From: an uncultured Lachnospiraceae bacterium
GTDB taxonomy: Bacteria > Bacillota > Clostridia > Lachnospirales > Lachnospiraceae
Reading direction: 5' to 3'
Assembly (NCBI GenBank): GCA_947169935.1
Contig: CAMVRS010000016.1
Coordinates: 1 to 36,107 of the forward strand
DNA: 36,107 bases
In this document: positions 17,147 through 25,706 of the stretch, in pieces
How the letters are laid out: the number at the start of each line of letters is the position of its first letter
How positions within the stretch are numbered: the stretch's first letter is position 1
Made by a program: the position numbers and the translations under genes
Notes under the pieces: model-generated
The model's database searches: none
What the model was told of the DNA's origin: nothing
What the model saw: the letters and a program-made list of their open reading frames with translations, nothing else

Positions 17147-17191
17147 AAAAAATCAGCCTCCCGGCAGAATACTCCGTATCCGACAGGCTGA
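17147..17191 (-). terminator. Rho-independent terminator after the CZB chemoreceptor gene
   Basis: Arms TCAGCCT (17153-17159) and AGGCTGA (17185-17191) pair perfectly. An inner imperfect stem (GGATAC with GTATTC) closes the loop, and the minus-strand transcript then reads six T (17147-17152). It ends the transcript carrying the chemoreceptor and probably the whole pectin operon. Confidence 0.75.
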
Positions 17192-17230
17192 ATTCATCAT
17201 AAGATATTTTATAAACGCCATGGATAGATT

Positions 17231-18628
17231 CTATTTTTTCCTGGTAGTGTCCGTATAATCCGTATAGCCCAGACTCTTTACTCCCCTGGTCAGTTCATCA
17301 AGAGCATGCTCGAGTTTTCCATAGGTATCATATACCTGCTCAAAAAGAACAAAAGCCTCTTCTCTCCGGCCTTCTGCCGATGCATTAAAGCATCTGAACG
17401 CATAGCGGTGCAATTCTTCATGAAGATCATACGCTGCTTTGTACGCCGATAGCTTCTTTATCCTGTCATCTTCGACCGTGGCAAACCATTTGCCGAGCTT
17501 GCAGCCTCCGGGATTGTTTACCTGCTCCGGCTTCAGATGCTCATAACCCACAAGATTATTATACTGTCTCCAGGTAAATATCAGATGATCCACCTTAAAT
17601 ACCGTGATCCAGTCAAGCATGGTCAGTTCGGCACGGTCTCTTGCCATATCGGAACGTACCATATCCACGCTGCGTGAAATCCTGTACAGATGCTCTCCTG
17701 TAGTGAAGCATTCCTCATCCAGCTTGTCAAATCCGCCCGCGACGGTGTTGCCCAATGCGATAAATTCTTCCGTAAGAGCTGACTGTGTATTTACTTCTTC
17801 AAATATGGAATCAATATCTTCATTGATACCCGCAACTTCATCTACCATGTTTTCCAGACTGCGTACAGAACTGTTTGCGCGTTCCGTTCCCTCTTTCAGA
17901 TGATCTGTAGTAGCGGCAACCGATGCAGCGATCGCATCAATATTTTCCAGCATCTCATCCACATAGGCGACCACCGAATCCGCACAGGATGCCGTATCGC
18001 CTGCCTGTACTCCCATCTGCTGGGCGACTACCGCGAATCCGCGTCCGGTCTCACCGGCACGGGCTGCCTCTATACTCGCGTTCAGGGCGAGCAGGGAGGA
18101 ATTGTCTGCCAGATCCTTTATCTGGTCAATGATCTTTGTGATCTTTTCCGTATTTTCCTTAAAGGCAGCAATCTTATCGTTGATCTGATCCACTTCATCT
18201 GCAGTGGAATCTATAACGGCTATACTCTGCGTTATTTCTTCGGAACAGTTTCTGGAAGTTTCTATCACATCGTGTGAACCGGACTGTATATTCGAGACCG
18301 CATCCTGTACCCGGACGATAGAACGCTCCAGTTCCTTCCCTGAGGTATGGATAGTCGCCACGACCTGAGCCTGCTCATTGACCTTTTCGATCATGTTCTT
18401 AACAACCGAAGAATCCCCTATCTTTATCATGGCTTCATTCATGCGCATGACAAAGACATTATTTGCCCGAAACACACTCTTCATCAAGTTATTGTAACAC
18501 AGAGCGATTTCCGGATCATGGAACTCGGATGCTTCCAACGTACTCATATCTCCGTCAGCAGCTTTTCTCATATGCTCCATAAGTATTTTCAGATCTTCGC
18601 CGGCCAGATCAACTTTCTTTCCAAACAT
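17231..18628 (-). CDS. Cytosolic methyl-accepting-chemotaxis-like protein with C-terminal CZB zinc domain
   Basis: The 465-residue protein has no signal peptide or membrane segment. After a roughly 100-residue helical N-terminus comes an MCP signalling coiled coil whose tip reads SSLLALNASIEAARAGETGR and then GFAVVAQQM, the CheA/CheW-contact hairpin. The C-terminal 120 residues form a chemoreceptor zinc-binding domain: DHLIFTWRQYNNL, CKLGKWF and DLHEELHRYAF supply the expected His, Cys and two His ligands. Such domains sense zinc-dependent oxidants or metals in other bacteria. An AGGAGG site lies eight bases before the ATG. It follows kdgK by 47 bases with no hairpin between, and a terminator follows its stop, so it probably belongs to the pectin transcript. 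Confidence 0.88.
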   Translation of the reverse strand: MFGKKVDLAGEDLKILMEHMRKAADGDMSTLEASEFHDPEIALCYNNLMKSVFRANNVFVMRMNEAMIKIGDSSVVKNMIEKVNEQAQVVATIHTSGKELERSIVRVQDAVSNIQSGSHDVIETSRNCSEEITQSIAVIDSTADEVDQINDKIAAFKENTEKITKIIDQIKDLADNSSLLALNASIEAARAGETGRGFAVVAQQMGVQAGDTASCADSVVAYVDEMLENIDAIAASVAATTDHLKEGTERANSSVRSLENMVDEVAGINEDIDSIFEEVNTQSALTEEFIALGNTVAGGFDKLDEECFTTGEHLYRISRSVDMVRSDMARDRAELTMLDWITVFKVDHLIFTWRQYNNLVGYEHLKPEQVNNPGGCKLGKWFATVEDDRIKKLSAYKAAYDLHEELHRYAFRCFNASAEGRREEAFVLFEQVYDTYGKLEHALDELTRGVKSLGYTDYTDTTRKK

Positions 18629-18675
18629 TTATAGTACCTCCTGTCTTCTGCCCATTCGATACATTGTTTTACCTG

Positions 18676-19728
18676 TTACCTTCTGATATCGTAATTCATG
18701 TTCATCAGATTCCGTATGCTTTCTGCATCATCCGTAATGTTTGCATCACCGCGGATCGTATGCTTTATGGCACTGCTTGCTACAGCAAAGTTTACCATAT
18801 CTATCGGCTCATATCCATGCATCATTGCATAAATAAATCCGCTTGCAAAAGCATCTCCTCCGCCGACACGGTCAAGGATAGTAAACGTAAAAAGTCTGCT
18901 CTCATAGGTCTTTCCGCCGTACCAGAGATAAGCTTTTAAGCTGTTTTCGCTTCCGCTGTGCGCATAGCGCACATGCCTTGCTATGCATTTCAGATTGGGG
19001 TATTTTTCCACAAAGGCCCGATTGACCATATCCTGCTGTTCCCTATCCGGCTGATACGGGATATCATCTTTTATATCTCCTTTGGAATGATCGTTATCGT
19101 CCCGCCACAGATGATAGGGTTCAATACCAAAAAGAATATCCACATAAGGGAGACATTCTGTACAGAAATCCCTGGCCTCTTCCCAGGTCCAGAGTTTTGA
19201 ACGGAAGTTTCCGTCAAAGCTTACCGTGAGTCCTTTTGCCCTGGCTGTCCTTAACGCACGCAGGATCAGGTCGGCACAGTTTGGAGAAAGTGCCGGTGTG
19301 ATACCGCTCAGATGCAGCCATGTATAGCCCTCAAGCAGCCGCTCCAGATCGACCCCTGAAAAATCATACTCTGTTATGGCACTGTGCTTACGATCATAGA
19401 TCACCTTGCTGGGCCGGATACCATATCCTGTCTCCAGGTAATAGCTGCCCAGTCTGTGCGTCGGTGTCTCCTCAGGAGTACTCAGTATCACAGGCGTACA
19501 GTGCACATCATTACTCCGCAGCATCCTTACCGCACTCTTCCCGAGAGAGTTGTTGGGAACCACAGAAAAGAAACTGCTGTCCACCCCAAGATTTGCCAGG
19601 GCCAGCGCTATATTCGCCTCGCTCCCCCCATAGCTCGCCTCAAAATCCGATGCCATACGTATCTTCACATAGTCCGGCGGCGTAAGCCGCAGCATGATCT
19701 CGCCGATCGTTATAAATTTATGTTCCAT
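18676..19728 (-). CDS. kdgK: PfkB-family sugar kinase, probable 2-keto-3-deoxygluconate kinase
   Basis: This ribokinase-fold enzyme probably phosphorylates 2-keto-3-deoxygluconate to KDPG, the step after uronate conversion in pectin catabolism. The 350-residue protein has the substrate-side GGSEANIALALANLG (35-49) and the PfkB ATP-binding signature DRVGGGDAFASGF, with catalytic Asp292. GEIMLRLTPP at the N-terminus is typical of KdgK. The frame reaches a GTG five codons upstream, but GGAGG eight bases before the ATG at 19728 decides the start. It follows the GH43 gene in the pectin run. Another PfkB sugar kinase, such as a fructokinase, is possible; the context favours KdgK. Confidence 0.8.
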   Translation of the reverse strand: MEHKFITIGEIMLRLTPPDYVKIRMASDFEASYGGSEANIALALANLGVDSSFFSVVPNNSLGKSAVRMLRSNDVHCTPVILSTPEETPTHRLGSYYLETGYGIRPSKVIYDRKHSAITEYDFSGVDLERLLEGYTWLHLSGITPALSPNCADLILRALRTARAKGLTVSFDGNFRSKLWTWEEARDFCTECLPYVDILFGIEPYHLWRDDNDHSKGDIKDDIPYQPDREQQDMVNRAFVEKYPNLKCIARHVRYAHSGSENSLKAYLWYGGKTYESRLFTFTILDRVGGGDAFASGFIYAMMHGYEPIDMVNFAVASSAIKHTIRGDANITDDAESIRNLMNMNYDIRR

Positions 19729-19766
19729 AGAAAAAACCTCCACAAATATAAGCTCTCACTGCCATG

Positions 19767-21338
19767 CTACAGAGAGTCCTTATACCTGTCATCATACTTA
19801 AAATAATCAAAGTCTGCGGGTTTTCTGCTGCCGCATCCCCCGTTATTGGCATAGATTCCGACAAGTGTTCCCGTATGACGTTTAGGATCATCCGGAACTC
19901 CTTCATCGCATAGATAAATGCAGTTTTCCAGTACTCCTACCGTCTTCCAATCCTGACCATCCAGGCTGTAATAAAATGTTCTTATTAGATGATCCGTCAC
20001 AACCCTTATGAATACAGGCATCACAGGAACATCATCGATCTGCGCCACCAGCTCCTCCCCATGATTTCTGTTTATCACAAGCTGAATCTTTCTGCCGCCT
20101 TCATAGCATACCGCACATCTTACATAAGTGGCAGTACTGTAATAACACGTCAGTCCGGCCTGTTCTCCATCTCTGTCCGGATAAAACTCTACTTTGGTTT
20201 CCGCAATATACGAAAGCTCCTGCTCTCTGCGAAGCAGGGTGTTCTTTGCACGTATTTCATTTAACTGCCCGTCTCTTGTCCATATACGGAAATATCCCGG
20301 ACGTTCTGTCAATGACCATGAGCCATTATCCGGATTCCTCACAAACTCCCATTCAAGATCCAGAGAATCCTTATCGAAATCATCAAAAAGATTTCTGTCA
20401 TATAAACACTCCGGCAGATCAGGAGCTGTCTGTTCCGTGCCGGGTCCCTTCCCCTCATTTATTACAAACCATCCGTCATTTGTCCACCGTACAGGATCTA
20501 ATGCCGTCTCTCTGCCAACAGTAGTATATTTCCCCCCATTAGGCCTTCCGCATAGATAATAACACCACCATTGTCCGTTCGTGTCCTGTACCAGCTTACC
20601 ATGACCTGCGCGTTGAAGCGCTGCCTCAGGATCCTTCTGGCGCATCACGGGATTATAGGGCGACTCCTCGTAAGGACCGTAAAGCTCTTTACTGCGAGCC
20701 ACATTGATACCATGTCCGTATCCTGTTCCGCCCTCTGCCACCATAGCATAATAGTAACCGTCTTTTTTTATTATATGCGGACCTTCTGAACATCTCTCTC
20801 CTGTACCCCCCCAGGCTGTTACGGCATCTCCCTCTACCGACATACCGTCATCACGTAAGGGCACAAGCCTGGCGGCTCTGGCTATGACCATATATCTTTT
20901 TCCGTCATCATCCACAAAAAGTGAAGGATCGATATCATCTACTTCCAGACATACCGGCTTGCTGTACGGTCCTTCGGCTTTATCTGATACCATCACCAAC
21001 TGCCGGCGCATTACATTATTATCGCGCTTCCCATCTGCATTCAGGCGCAATGTAGCATATATATAGAATCTGTTATCAACATATTCTATATCCGGTGCCC
21101 AGATACCATGAGAATCTTTGATATGACTGATATCCAGCCATTCCGGATTGGTAATGGCATGTCCTATTATATGCCAGTGTACCATATCCCTTGAGTGAGA
21201 AATCGGGATTGCCGGGAAATACTGAAAGCTGGAATTGACCATATAATAATCTTTATCAACCCTGATCACCGAAGGATCCGGGAAAAAACCTCTCTGTACC
21301 GGGTTATGGTAAATACGTCTTTTCTCTTTGCTATCCAT
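19767..21338 (-). CDS. Intracellular glycoside hydrolase family 43 (xylosidase/arabinofuranosidase type)
   Basis: The 523-residue enzyme has an N-terminal five-bladed propeller and a C-terminal beta-sandwich (roughly 320-515) of the type appended to GH43 beta-xylosidases and arabinofuranosidases. The general base is Asp21 in GFFPDPSVIR. The pKa-tuning Asp is in DIDPSLFVDDDG and the general acid Glu in SEGPHIIKKDGYYY. There is no signal peptide, so it acts on imported oligosaccharides, probably removing arabinose or xylose side chains from pectic fragments. The frame includes a TTG one codon upstream; the ATG at 21338 is preferred. It lies 21 bases after GH28. Exact linkage specificity cannot be read. 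Confidence 0.9.
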   Translation of the reverse strand: MDSKEKRRIYHNPVQRGFFPDPSVIRVDKDYYMVNSSFQYFPAIPISHSRDMVHWHIIGHAITNPEWLDISHIKDSHGIWAPDIEYVDNRFYIYATLRLNADGKRDNNVMRRQLVMVSDKAEGPYSKPVCLEVDDIDPSLFVDDDGKRYMVIARAARLVPLRDDGMSVEGDAVTAWGGTGERCSEGPHIIKKDGYYYAMVAEGGTGYGHGINVARSKELYGPYEESPYNPVMRQKDPEAALQRAGHGKLVQDTNGQWWCYYLCGRPNGGKYTTVGRETALDPVRWTNDGWFVINEGKGPGTEQTAPDLPECLYDRNLFDDFDKDSLDLEWEFVRNPDNGSWSLTERPGYFRIWTRDGQLNEIRAKNTLLRREQELSYIAETKVEFYPDRDGEQAGLTCYYSTATYVRCAVCYEGGRKIQLVINRNHGEELVAQIDDVPVMPVFIRVVTDHLIRTFYYSLDGQDWKTVGVLENCIYLCDEGVPDDPKRHTGTLVGIYANNGGCGSRKPADFDYFKYDDRYKDSL

Positions 21339-21359
21339 CAAAATATCTTACCTGTAGTT

Positions 21360-22937
21360 CTATATATAATTCAGTTCCTTGATTTCTTTAACATTCACAT
21401 TTGTCAGCATGCTTTCTTTGTCCGCACTCCCGTATATCGTTACATCATTGACCTGAAGCCGGTCAACATTTTTCAGATACAGACTGCGTCCGGAAAGCTT
21501 CGGAAAATTATCCATCATTATCGGACAACGCGGAGTTCTTTCATTTTCCGGAAGGTAGTATGCTTTAATATGTTCAAGTGTAAGTTTCTCTATAGGAGCC
21601 TCCGGTAATCCATACGCGCATACCAGCGAAACATCCACAACCATGCAATCGACATAACGAACCGTCAGGCTGCCGATCCTTGGAGTACGGTAATCCTTTT
21701 CCATCGGCTCCTGACTCTGCACATATTCGGAATGGCCGTCCGGATCACAGTAATAAAACATATTTACGGTAACCGGCATATGCACGCGGTTCATGGTTAT
21801 ATTCTCAAACAGAAGGTCTGTCAGCACAGACCTGTCTCCACGGCCACGCCTTGTTTTTATACGCACACCGCGGTCAGTTCCGCTGAAGATACAGTGAGTC
21901 ACATGTAATCCGCGCACTCCCCCCGCTATCTCAGAACCTACTGTCACTGATCCGTGCCCGTTTTTCATATGGCAGTTGCGTATTACTATATTCTTTGTTT
22001 CCTTATGATGAGCATTTGCCATGTATAACTTACCGCTCTTTATCGCAATGCAATCATCACCGACAGAAATGGTAGTACCCAGGAGACGCACATTTTCACA
22101 GCTCTCAGGATCAAAACCGTCAGTATTGGGTGAGTCAGGCGGATTCTGTATGGTAAGATCCAGAAAATCAAGTTCATCTGAATAATAAGGATGTACGCAC
22201 CAGCACGGAGAATTCTGAAGGCTCAGTCCCTGCATCCTTACATTCTTGCATGCATTAAAGAATATGAGCTTTGGACGCCATGCCACGCGTTTGACTTTGG
22301 GATCTATCCACCAGTCGCAGTTTGACGCATTACCGTCTATGGTCCCCCGTCCGACGATATCCAATCCCTCCACCCCTATGGCAGTAAGCAGCGAAGCATA
22401 GCTGTCAAGCGGATTACCTTCCCAGGATGAAAGATTATACTCTTTTTTATTGTCATAAAGATGTCTGATGATCCCGGGCAATACCGGATAATTCTCTCGC
22501 TTTGCATCACCGAGTATCACCGCTCCCTCATCTACCCAGAACGTCATATGGCTTTTCAAAAACAACGGTCCCGTATAATATGTCCCCCGGGGTATCCACA
22601 CGGTTCCGTTATCCGGGCAGCTCTGTATCGCAGCCTGTATAGCCGCCGTATCATTATGATTCCCGTCACCCGCTGCTCCGAATCTCCTTACATCAAGCAG
22701 AAAGCTTTCTGTCTGCGTTTTCACTGCAGTACATTCGTCCGATCCGCCATCCTTTACCCTGATCTCATACTCATGATCAGGTTCCAGACCATCGATAGTT
22801 ATCACATTTCTGTCAGTCTCACAATACGGCTGACCGTCAACGTAAACCGTACATTTCTCATCTGTTTTAAAACGCGCATTGTTTATTCTCTCGATCGTTA
22901 TGCTCCGTTTAAATATACCTGCTATCTCAAAAGCCAT
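21360..22937 (-). CDS. GH28 polygalacturonase-type hydrolase with an N-terminal FN3-like domain, no signal peptide
   Basis: GH28 enzymes hydrolyse alpha-galacturonosyl bonds of homogalacturonan or rhamnogalacturonan. The 525-residue protein has a fibronectin-III-like domain at about 10-80, with a GLEPDHEYEIRV strand-turn, then a right-handed beta-helix from FGAAGDG at 86. All four GH28 motifs are present: NTDG 271-274, DD 294-295 with the catalytic acids, GHG 327-329, and RIK 359-361. Because it starts MAFEIAGIFKR with no secretion signal, it should act inside the cell, probably exo-acting on imported oligomers. A GAGGAG site precedes the ATG. It is flanked by GH105 and GH43 in the same operon. 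Confidence 0.93.
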   Translation of the reverse strand: MAFEIAGIFKRSITIERINNARFKTDEKCTVYVDGQPYCETDRNVITIDGLEPDHEYEIRVKDGGSDECTAVKTQTESFLLDVRRFGAAGDGNHNDTAAIQAAIQSCPDNGTVWIPRGTYYTGPLFLKSHMTFWVDEGAVILGDAKRENYPVLPGIIRHLYDNKKEYNLSSWEGNPLDSYASLLTAIGVEGLDIVGRGTIDGNASNCDWWIDPKVKRVAWRPKLIFFNACKNVRMQGLSLQNSPCWCVHPYYSDELDFLDLTIQNPPDSPNTDGFDPESCENVRLLGTTISVGDDCIAIKSGKLYMANAHHKETKNIVIRNCHMKNGHGSVTVGSEIAGGVRGLHVTHCIFSGTDRGVRIKTRRGRGDRSVLTDLLFENITMNRVHMPVTVNMFYYCDPDGHSEYVQSQEPMEKDYRTPRIGSLTVRYVDCMVVDVSLVCAYGLPEAPIEKLTLEHIKAYYLPENERTPRCPIMMDNFPKLSGRSLYLKNVDRLQVNDVTIYGSADKESMLTNVNVKEIKELNYI

Positions 22938-23001
22938 AATCTCTCCTCAAAAAACTTTACGATTCTCCACTATTGATCCATACCCTATCTTTAACCCTGA
23001 A

Positions 23002-24144
23002 TCAATGCACGTTTCGGATCATCTCCGTATATGCGAGCAGGAAAGGCGCCACACCTTTAGCCTCATTCTCAACTACCGGCTCACTGAAATAATATTCAAG
23101 AGAACCATCACGATGCTGCTTGCCTCCAAGTCCCGCGACCAGACAGATCCCTGACAGTTTGAGGGTTCCGTCTTCGTTACATGACAGATATTTCTGAACG
23201 ATCCCGTCGAAAGCCCTCTCACCCATTTTAGCATAACGCGGCGCAAGATATCCAAGACGTACTGCCTTAAGGATCGCATATGAGATAAGTGCGGTTCCGG
23301 ATGTCTCCAGATAATTCCCCTTGGCTTCAGGATGATCCACCACCTGATAAAACATACCGCTTTCATCCTGATATGCACTTAATGCATCTGCCACCCCCTC
23401 CAGAAGTGTCTGCAGATAACGCTTTTCGTAGTAAAGAGATTCGTCGGTTGCCTCCGCGGTCTCTACTAATGCAAGAGAAAACCACCCAATGGAACGCAGC
23501 CAGAAATTAGGACTGCAGCCTGTCACGGGATCCGCCCAATACATCTTTCTGCTCTCATCATAGCCATGATAGTAAAGTCCCGTCACGGGATCACGCATAT
23601 TCTTTTCGACATTTTTAAACTGATGTATCACATCATCACATTTTCCCATTCTGTTAAATCTTGTCTCATATTTCATATAGAAGGGTTCTGCCATATACAG
23701 ACCGTCAAGCCAGACCTGATCAGGATATATCTCCTTATGCCAGAAGCTTCCTTCTTTCGTGCGCGGCATACCTGTCAGCTGCTCGCGAACATGATCCAGC
23801 GCAAGTTTGTATTTGTTTTCACCGGATTTATCATACATGAAGAAAAGATTGCTTGCCGTATTTATATTATCCAGATTGTATTCTTTGATATTATATGTGC
23901 GTATGGAACCATCCTCTTGAACAAAATAATCAACAAAATCCTTTGCAAAAACATAATATCTTTCTTCACCCGTTATCTCATAAAGGGCGAGCAGTGCAGT
24001 GATCATACAACCATCTATGTAATTCCACTTAGGCGGTGTGTTTTGAATGATCATCTCCTTATTCCAAACAGGTCTTTCCGCACTTGAATTCTTTAGCAGA
24101 TATTCGATATAATCCTGAATCTTTTTTCCTGTTTCAGCTGTCAT
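23002..24144 (-). CDS. GH105 unsaturated rhamnogalacturonyl hydrolase (YteR/YesR-like)
   Basis: GH105 enzymes remove the unsaturated galacturonyl residue left at the non-reducing end by pectate or rhamnogalacturonan lyases. The 380-residue protein is an (alpha/alpha)6 barrel with the catalytic Asp147 in YPDQVWLDGLYMAEPF, matching Asp143 of YteR. It also has DNINTASNL near 92 and the NFWLRSIGWFSLAL helix. It lacks a signal peptide and is cytoplasmic, as in B. subtilis. Its ATG overlaps the stop of the isomerase gene (ATGA). Its presence shows that lyase-cut rhamnogalacturonan or pectate fragments are imported; the lyases are not in this window. Confidence 0.93.
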   Translation of the reverse strand: MTAETGKKIQDYIEYLLKNSSAERPVWNKEMIIQNTPPKWNYIDGCMITALLALYEITGEERYYVFAKDFVDYFVQEDGSIRTYNIKEYNLDNINTASNLFFMYDKSGENKYKLALDHVREQLTGMPRTKEGSFWHKEIYPDQVWLDGLYMAEPFYMKYETRFNRMGKCDDVIHQFKNVEKNMRDPVTGLYYHGYDESRKMYWADPVTGCSPNFWLRSIGWFSLALVETAEATDESLYYEKRYLQTLLEGVADALSAYQDESGMFYQVVDHPEAKGNYLETSGTALISYAILKAVRLGYLAPRYAKMGERAFDGIVQKYLSCNEDGTLKLSGICLVAGLGGKQHRDGSLEYYFSEPVVENEAKGVAPFLLAYTEMIRNVH

Positions 24145-24983
24145 ACTATAATTTCCCTTTCTGTTTTTTCTATCAGCTCACGCGATCTTACGGCATTTTC
24201 AGGTGTTGTATTCTCCAGTGTAGCCTGTATGTACGGTTTCTTTTCGACTGCGAATCTGACTATCTCCGTATAGTCCATCTCGCCGAAACCACAACCCACC
24301 GCTTTCATTCCGTCCTCTCCTATTATGTAATCCTTTAAATGGATCATTGCTATTTCCGGGGCCAGAATATCCATAGCTTCCGCGATCACTTCATCCCTGT
24401 GATCAATATTATCCGGATCCAGCAGGTTGACCGGGTCAAATATGATCTGCAGATTCGGTGATGCGATACGGTCAAGCACCTCTCTGGCCCGTCGCGGATT
24501 CCAGACTATATGTTTATATACCGGTTCGATCGCAAGTATCACTCCACATTTCTCTGCATACTCTACCACAGGGCGGAGATTATCAATAAATATCTCCAGA
24601 GCCTCCGCACTGTGATTTGCTTCTTTGTCGTAATGATAATCCATATTAGGCGCGCCGGTTTCGGTCCCTACCATACCGCAGCCAAGCAAAGCCGCAAACC
24701 TCAGATGTGCACAATAGCGCTGCCTGATCTGCGCAAGTTTTACCGGGTCCGGATGCGCAAGATTCTGATAATTACCAAGAACCGCTATATCAATACCCGC
24801 TTCGGAAAAACGGTGTTTTAACCACATTGCGTATCCCGGTGTCAGCGCATCCGTTTCTCTGGGCAACCCCTCTGTCTTTCCCAATGCTATATGCACACAC
24901 GAGAATCCCTGCTCTTTAACATTTTTCAATCTCTGTTCCAATGGGCATACAGCACTGTCATGGAGACGCAGGCCTATCTGCAT
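24141..24983 (-). CDS. Sugar phosphate isomerase/epimerase-like TIM barrel
   Basis: This 280-residue protein belongs to the AP-endonuclease-2-like TIM barrel superfamily, which includes many sugar isomerases and epimerases. It starts MQIGLRLHDSAVCPLEQRLK. Likely metal ligands are the Glu in GVILAIEPVYKHIVW, the Asp in LQIIFDPVNLLDPDNID, the His in AMIHLKDYI and the Glu in QATLENT. The frame extends one codon to a GTG; GAGGAGG seven bases before the ATG at 24983 sets the start. It overlaps GH105 by four bases. It probably isomerises a sugar released from pectic oligomers. It could stand in for KduI, which is not in the window, but that is only inference. Confidence 0.8.
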   Translation of the reverse strand: MQIGLRLHDSAVCPLEQRLKNVKEQGFSCVHIALGKTEGLPRETDALTPGYAMWLKHRFSEAGIDIAVLGNYQNLAHPDPVKLAQIRQRYCAHLRFAALLGCGMVGTETGAPNMDYHYDKEANHSAEALEIFIDNLRPVVEYAEKCGVILAIEPVYKHIVWNPRRAREVLDRIASPNLQIIFDPVNLLDPDNIDHRDEVIAEAMDILAPEIAMIHLKDYIIGEDGMKAVGCGFGEMDYTEIVRFAVEKKPYIQATLENTTPENAVRSRELIEKTEREIIV

Positions 24984-25004
24984 CACGATACCTCCTCTTC
25001 TTTG

Positions 25005-25679
25005 TTACTCCTTTTCTTCAGGATCTGCTGCACTATCTTTGTCCGACGTCGATTGGCTGCTTTGAGCTTTTTTTTCATAAACCTCAAATATCCCGCTATA
25101 CAGGCGTGCCCTGATAAGTCCCGGGCCGCTGAAGCATAATACCAGTACTACAGGGATGATGGGATATCCTATAAAATAAAGTGCCACGAATGCTATCGGC
25201 GCTACTATCGCCATAATGATAGTACGTACGGTGATGATGCCAAGTATGCTCATTATAAAAGCTGTTTTAAAGGTCCCTCTTATCGTATTTGAATAATGCG
25301 ACAGAACCGGAAATACATACAGAAAAACAAGATATGTGATACCTATCGCCATATACATAAGGACAACATATACCATAGGAAACCTGTTCATCCTTGTCAG
25401 CCGCCAGTCTACAAACAATGCCGCTATCACCACCAGCATGATCAGCCAGATCTCTGTCGCCTGCAGAAAATTCTGTTTGAATGAACGAAAGAAACTTTTT
25501 ACAATATAGCCTTCCTCTTTACGTGCGATCTTCAGCAATACATAATGCATTGCAGTAAATGATGCTCCTGCCGTGATCACGGGAATGCAGCAAATAATAG
25601 TCAACACATTTAATATCATCAGATCCGCAACGGTTCCCATAAAACGCATGAACGGACTGTCTATCTTTAAAAAATTCAT
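25005..25679 (-). CDS. YesL-like membrane protein (DUF624)
   Basis: The 224-residue protein starts MNFLKIDSPFMRFMGTVADL, the conserved DUF624 opening, and has about five transmembrane helices at 15-40, 75-95, 105-130, 140-160 and 165-190. A highly charged cytoplasmic tail ends DKDSAADPEEKE. YesL-type proteins occur with sugar ABC transporters in Firmicutes, including the B. subtilis rhamnogalacturonan cluster, but no biochemical role is known to me. A GAGG site lies eight bases before the ATG. It sits between an ABC exporter and the isomerase. A part in assembling or regulating the importer is possible but unproven. Confidence 0.85.
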   Translation of the reverse strand: MNFLKIDSPFMRFMGTVADLMILNVLTIICCIPVITAGASFTAMHYVLLKIARKEEGYIVKSFFRSFKQNFLQATEIWLIMLVVIAALFVDWRLTRMNRFPMVYVVLMYMAIGITYLVFLYVFPVLSHYSNTIRGTFKTAFIMSILGIITVRTIIMAIVAPIAFVALYFIGYPIIPVVLVLCFSGPGLIRARLYSGIFEVYEKKAQSSQSTSDKDSAADPEEKE

Positions 25680-25706
25680 AAGTCATACCTCTGTGCCAAT
25701 TATTTC

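Noticed and set aside
22461..22976. A 171-codon plus-strand open frame over the start of GH28
   Set aside because: It is antisense to a confidently assigned gene and crosses that gene's ribosome binding site, with no coding features of its own.
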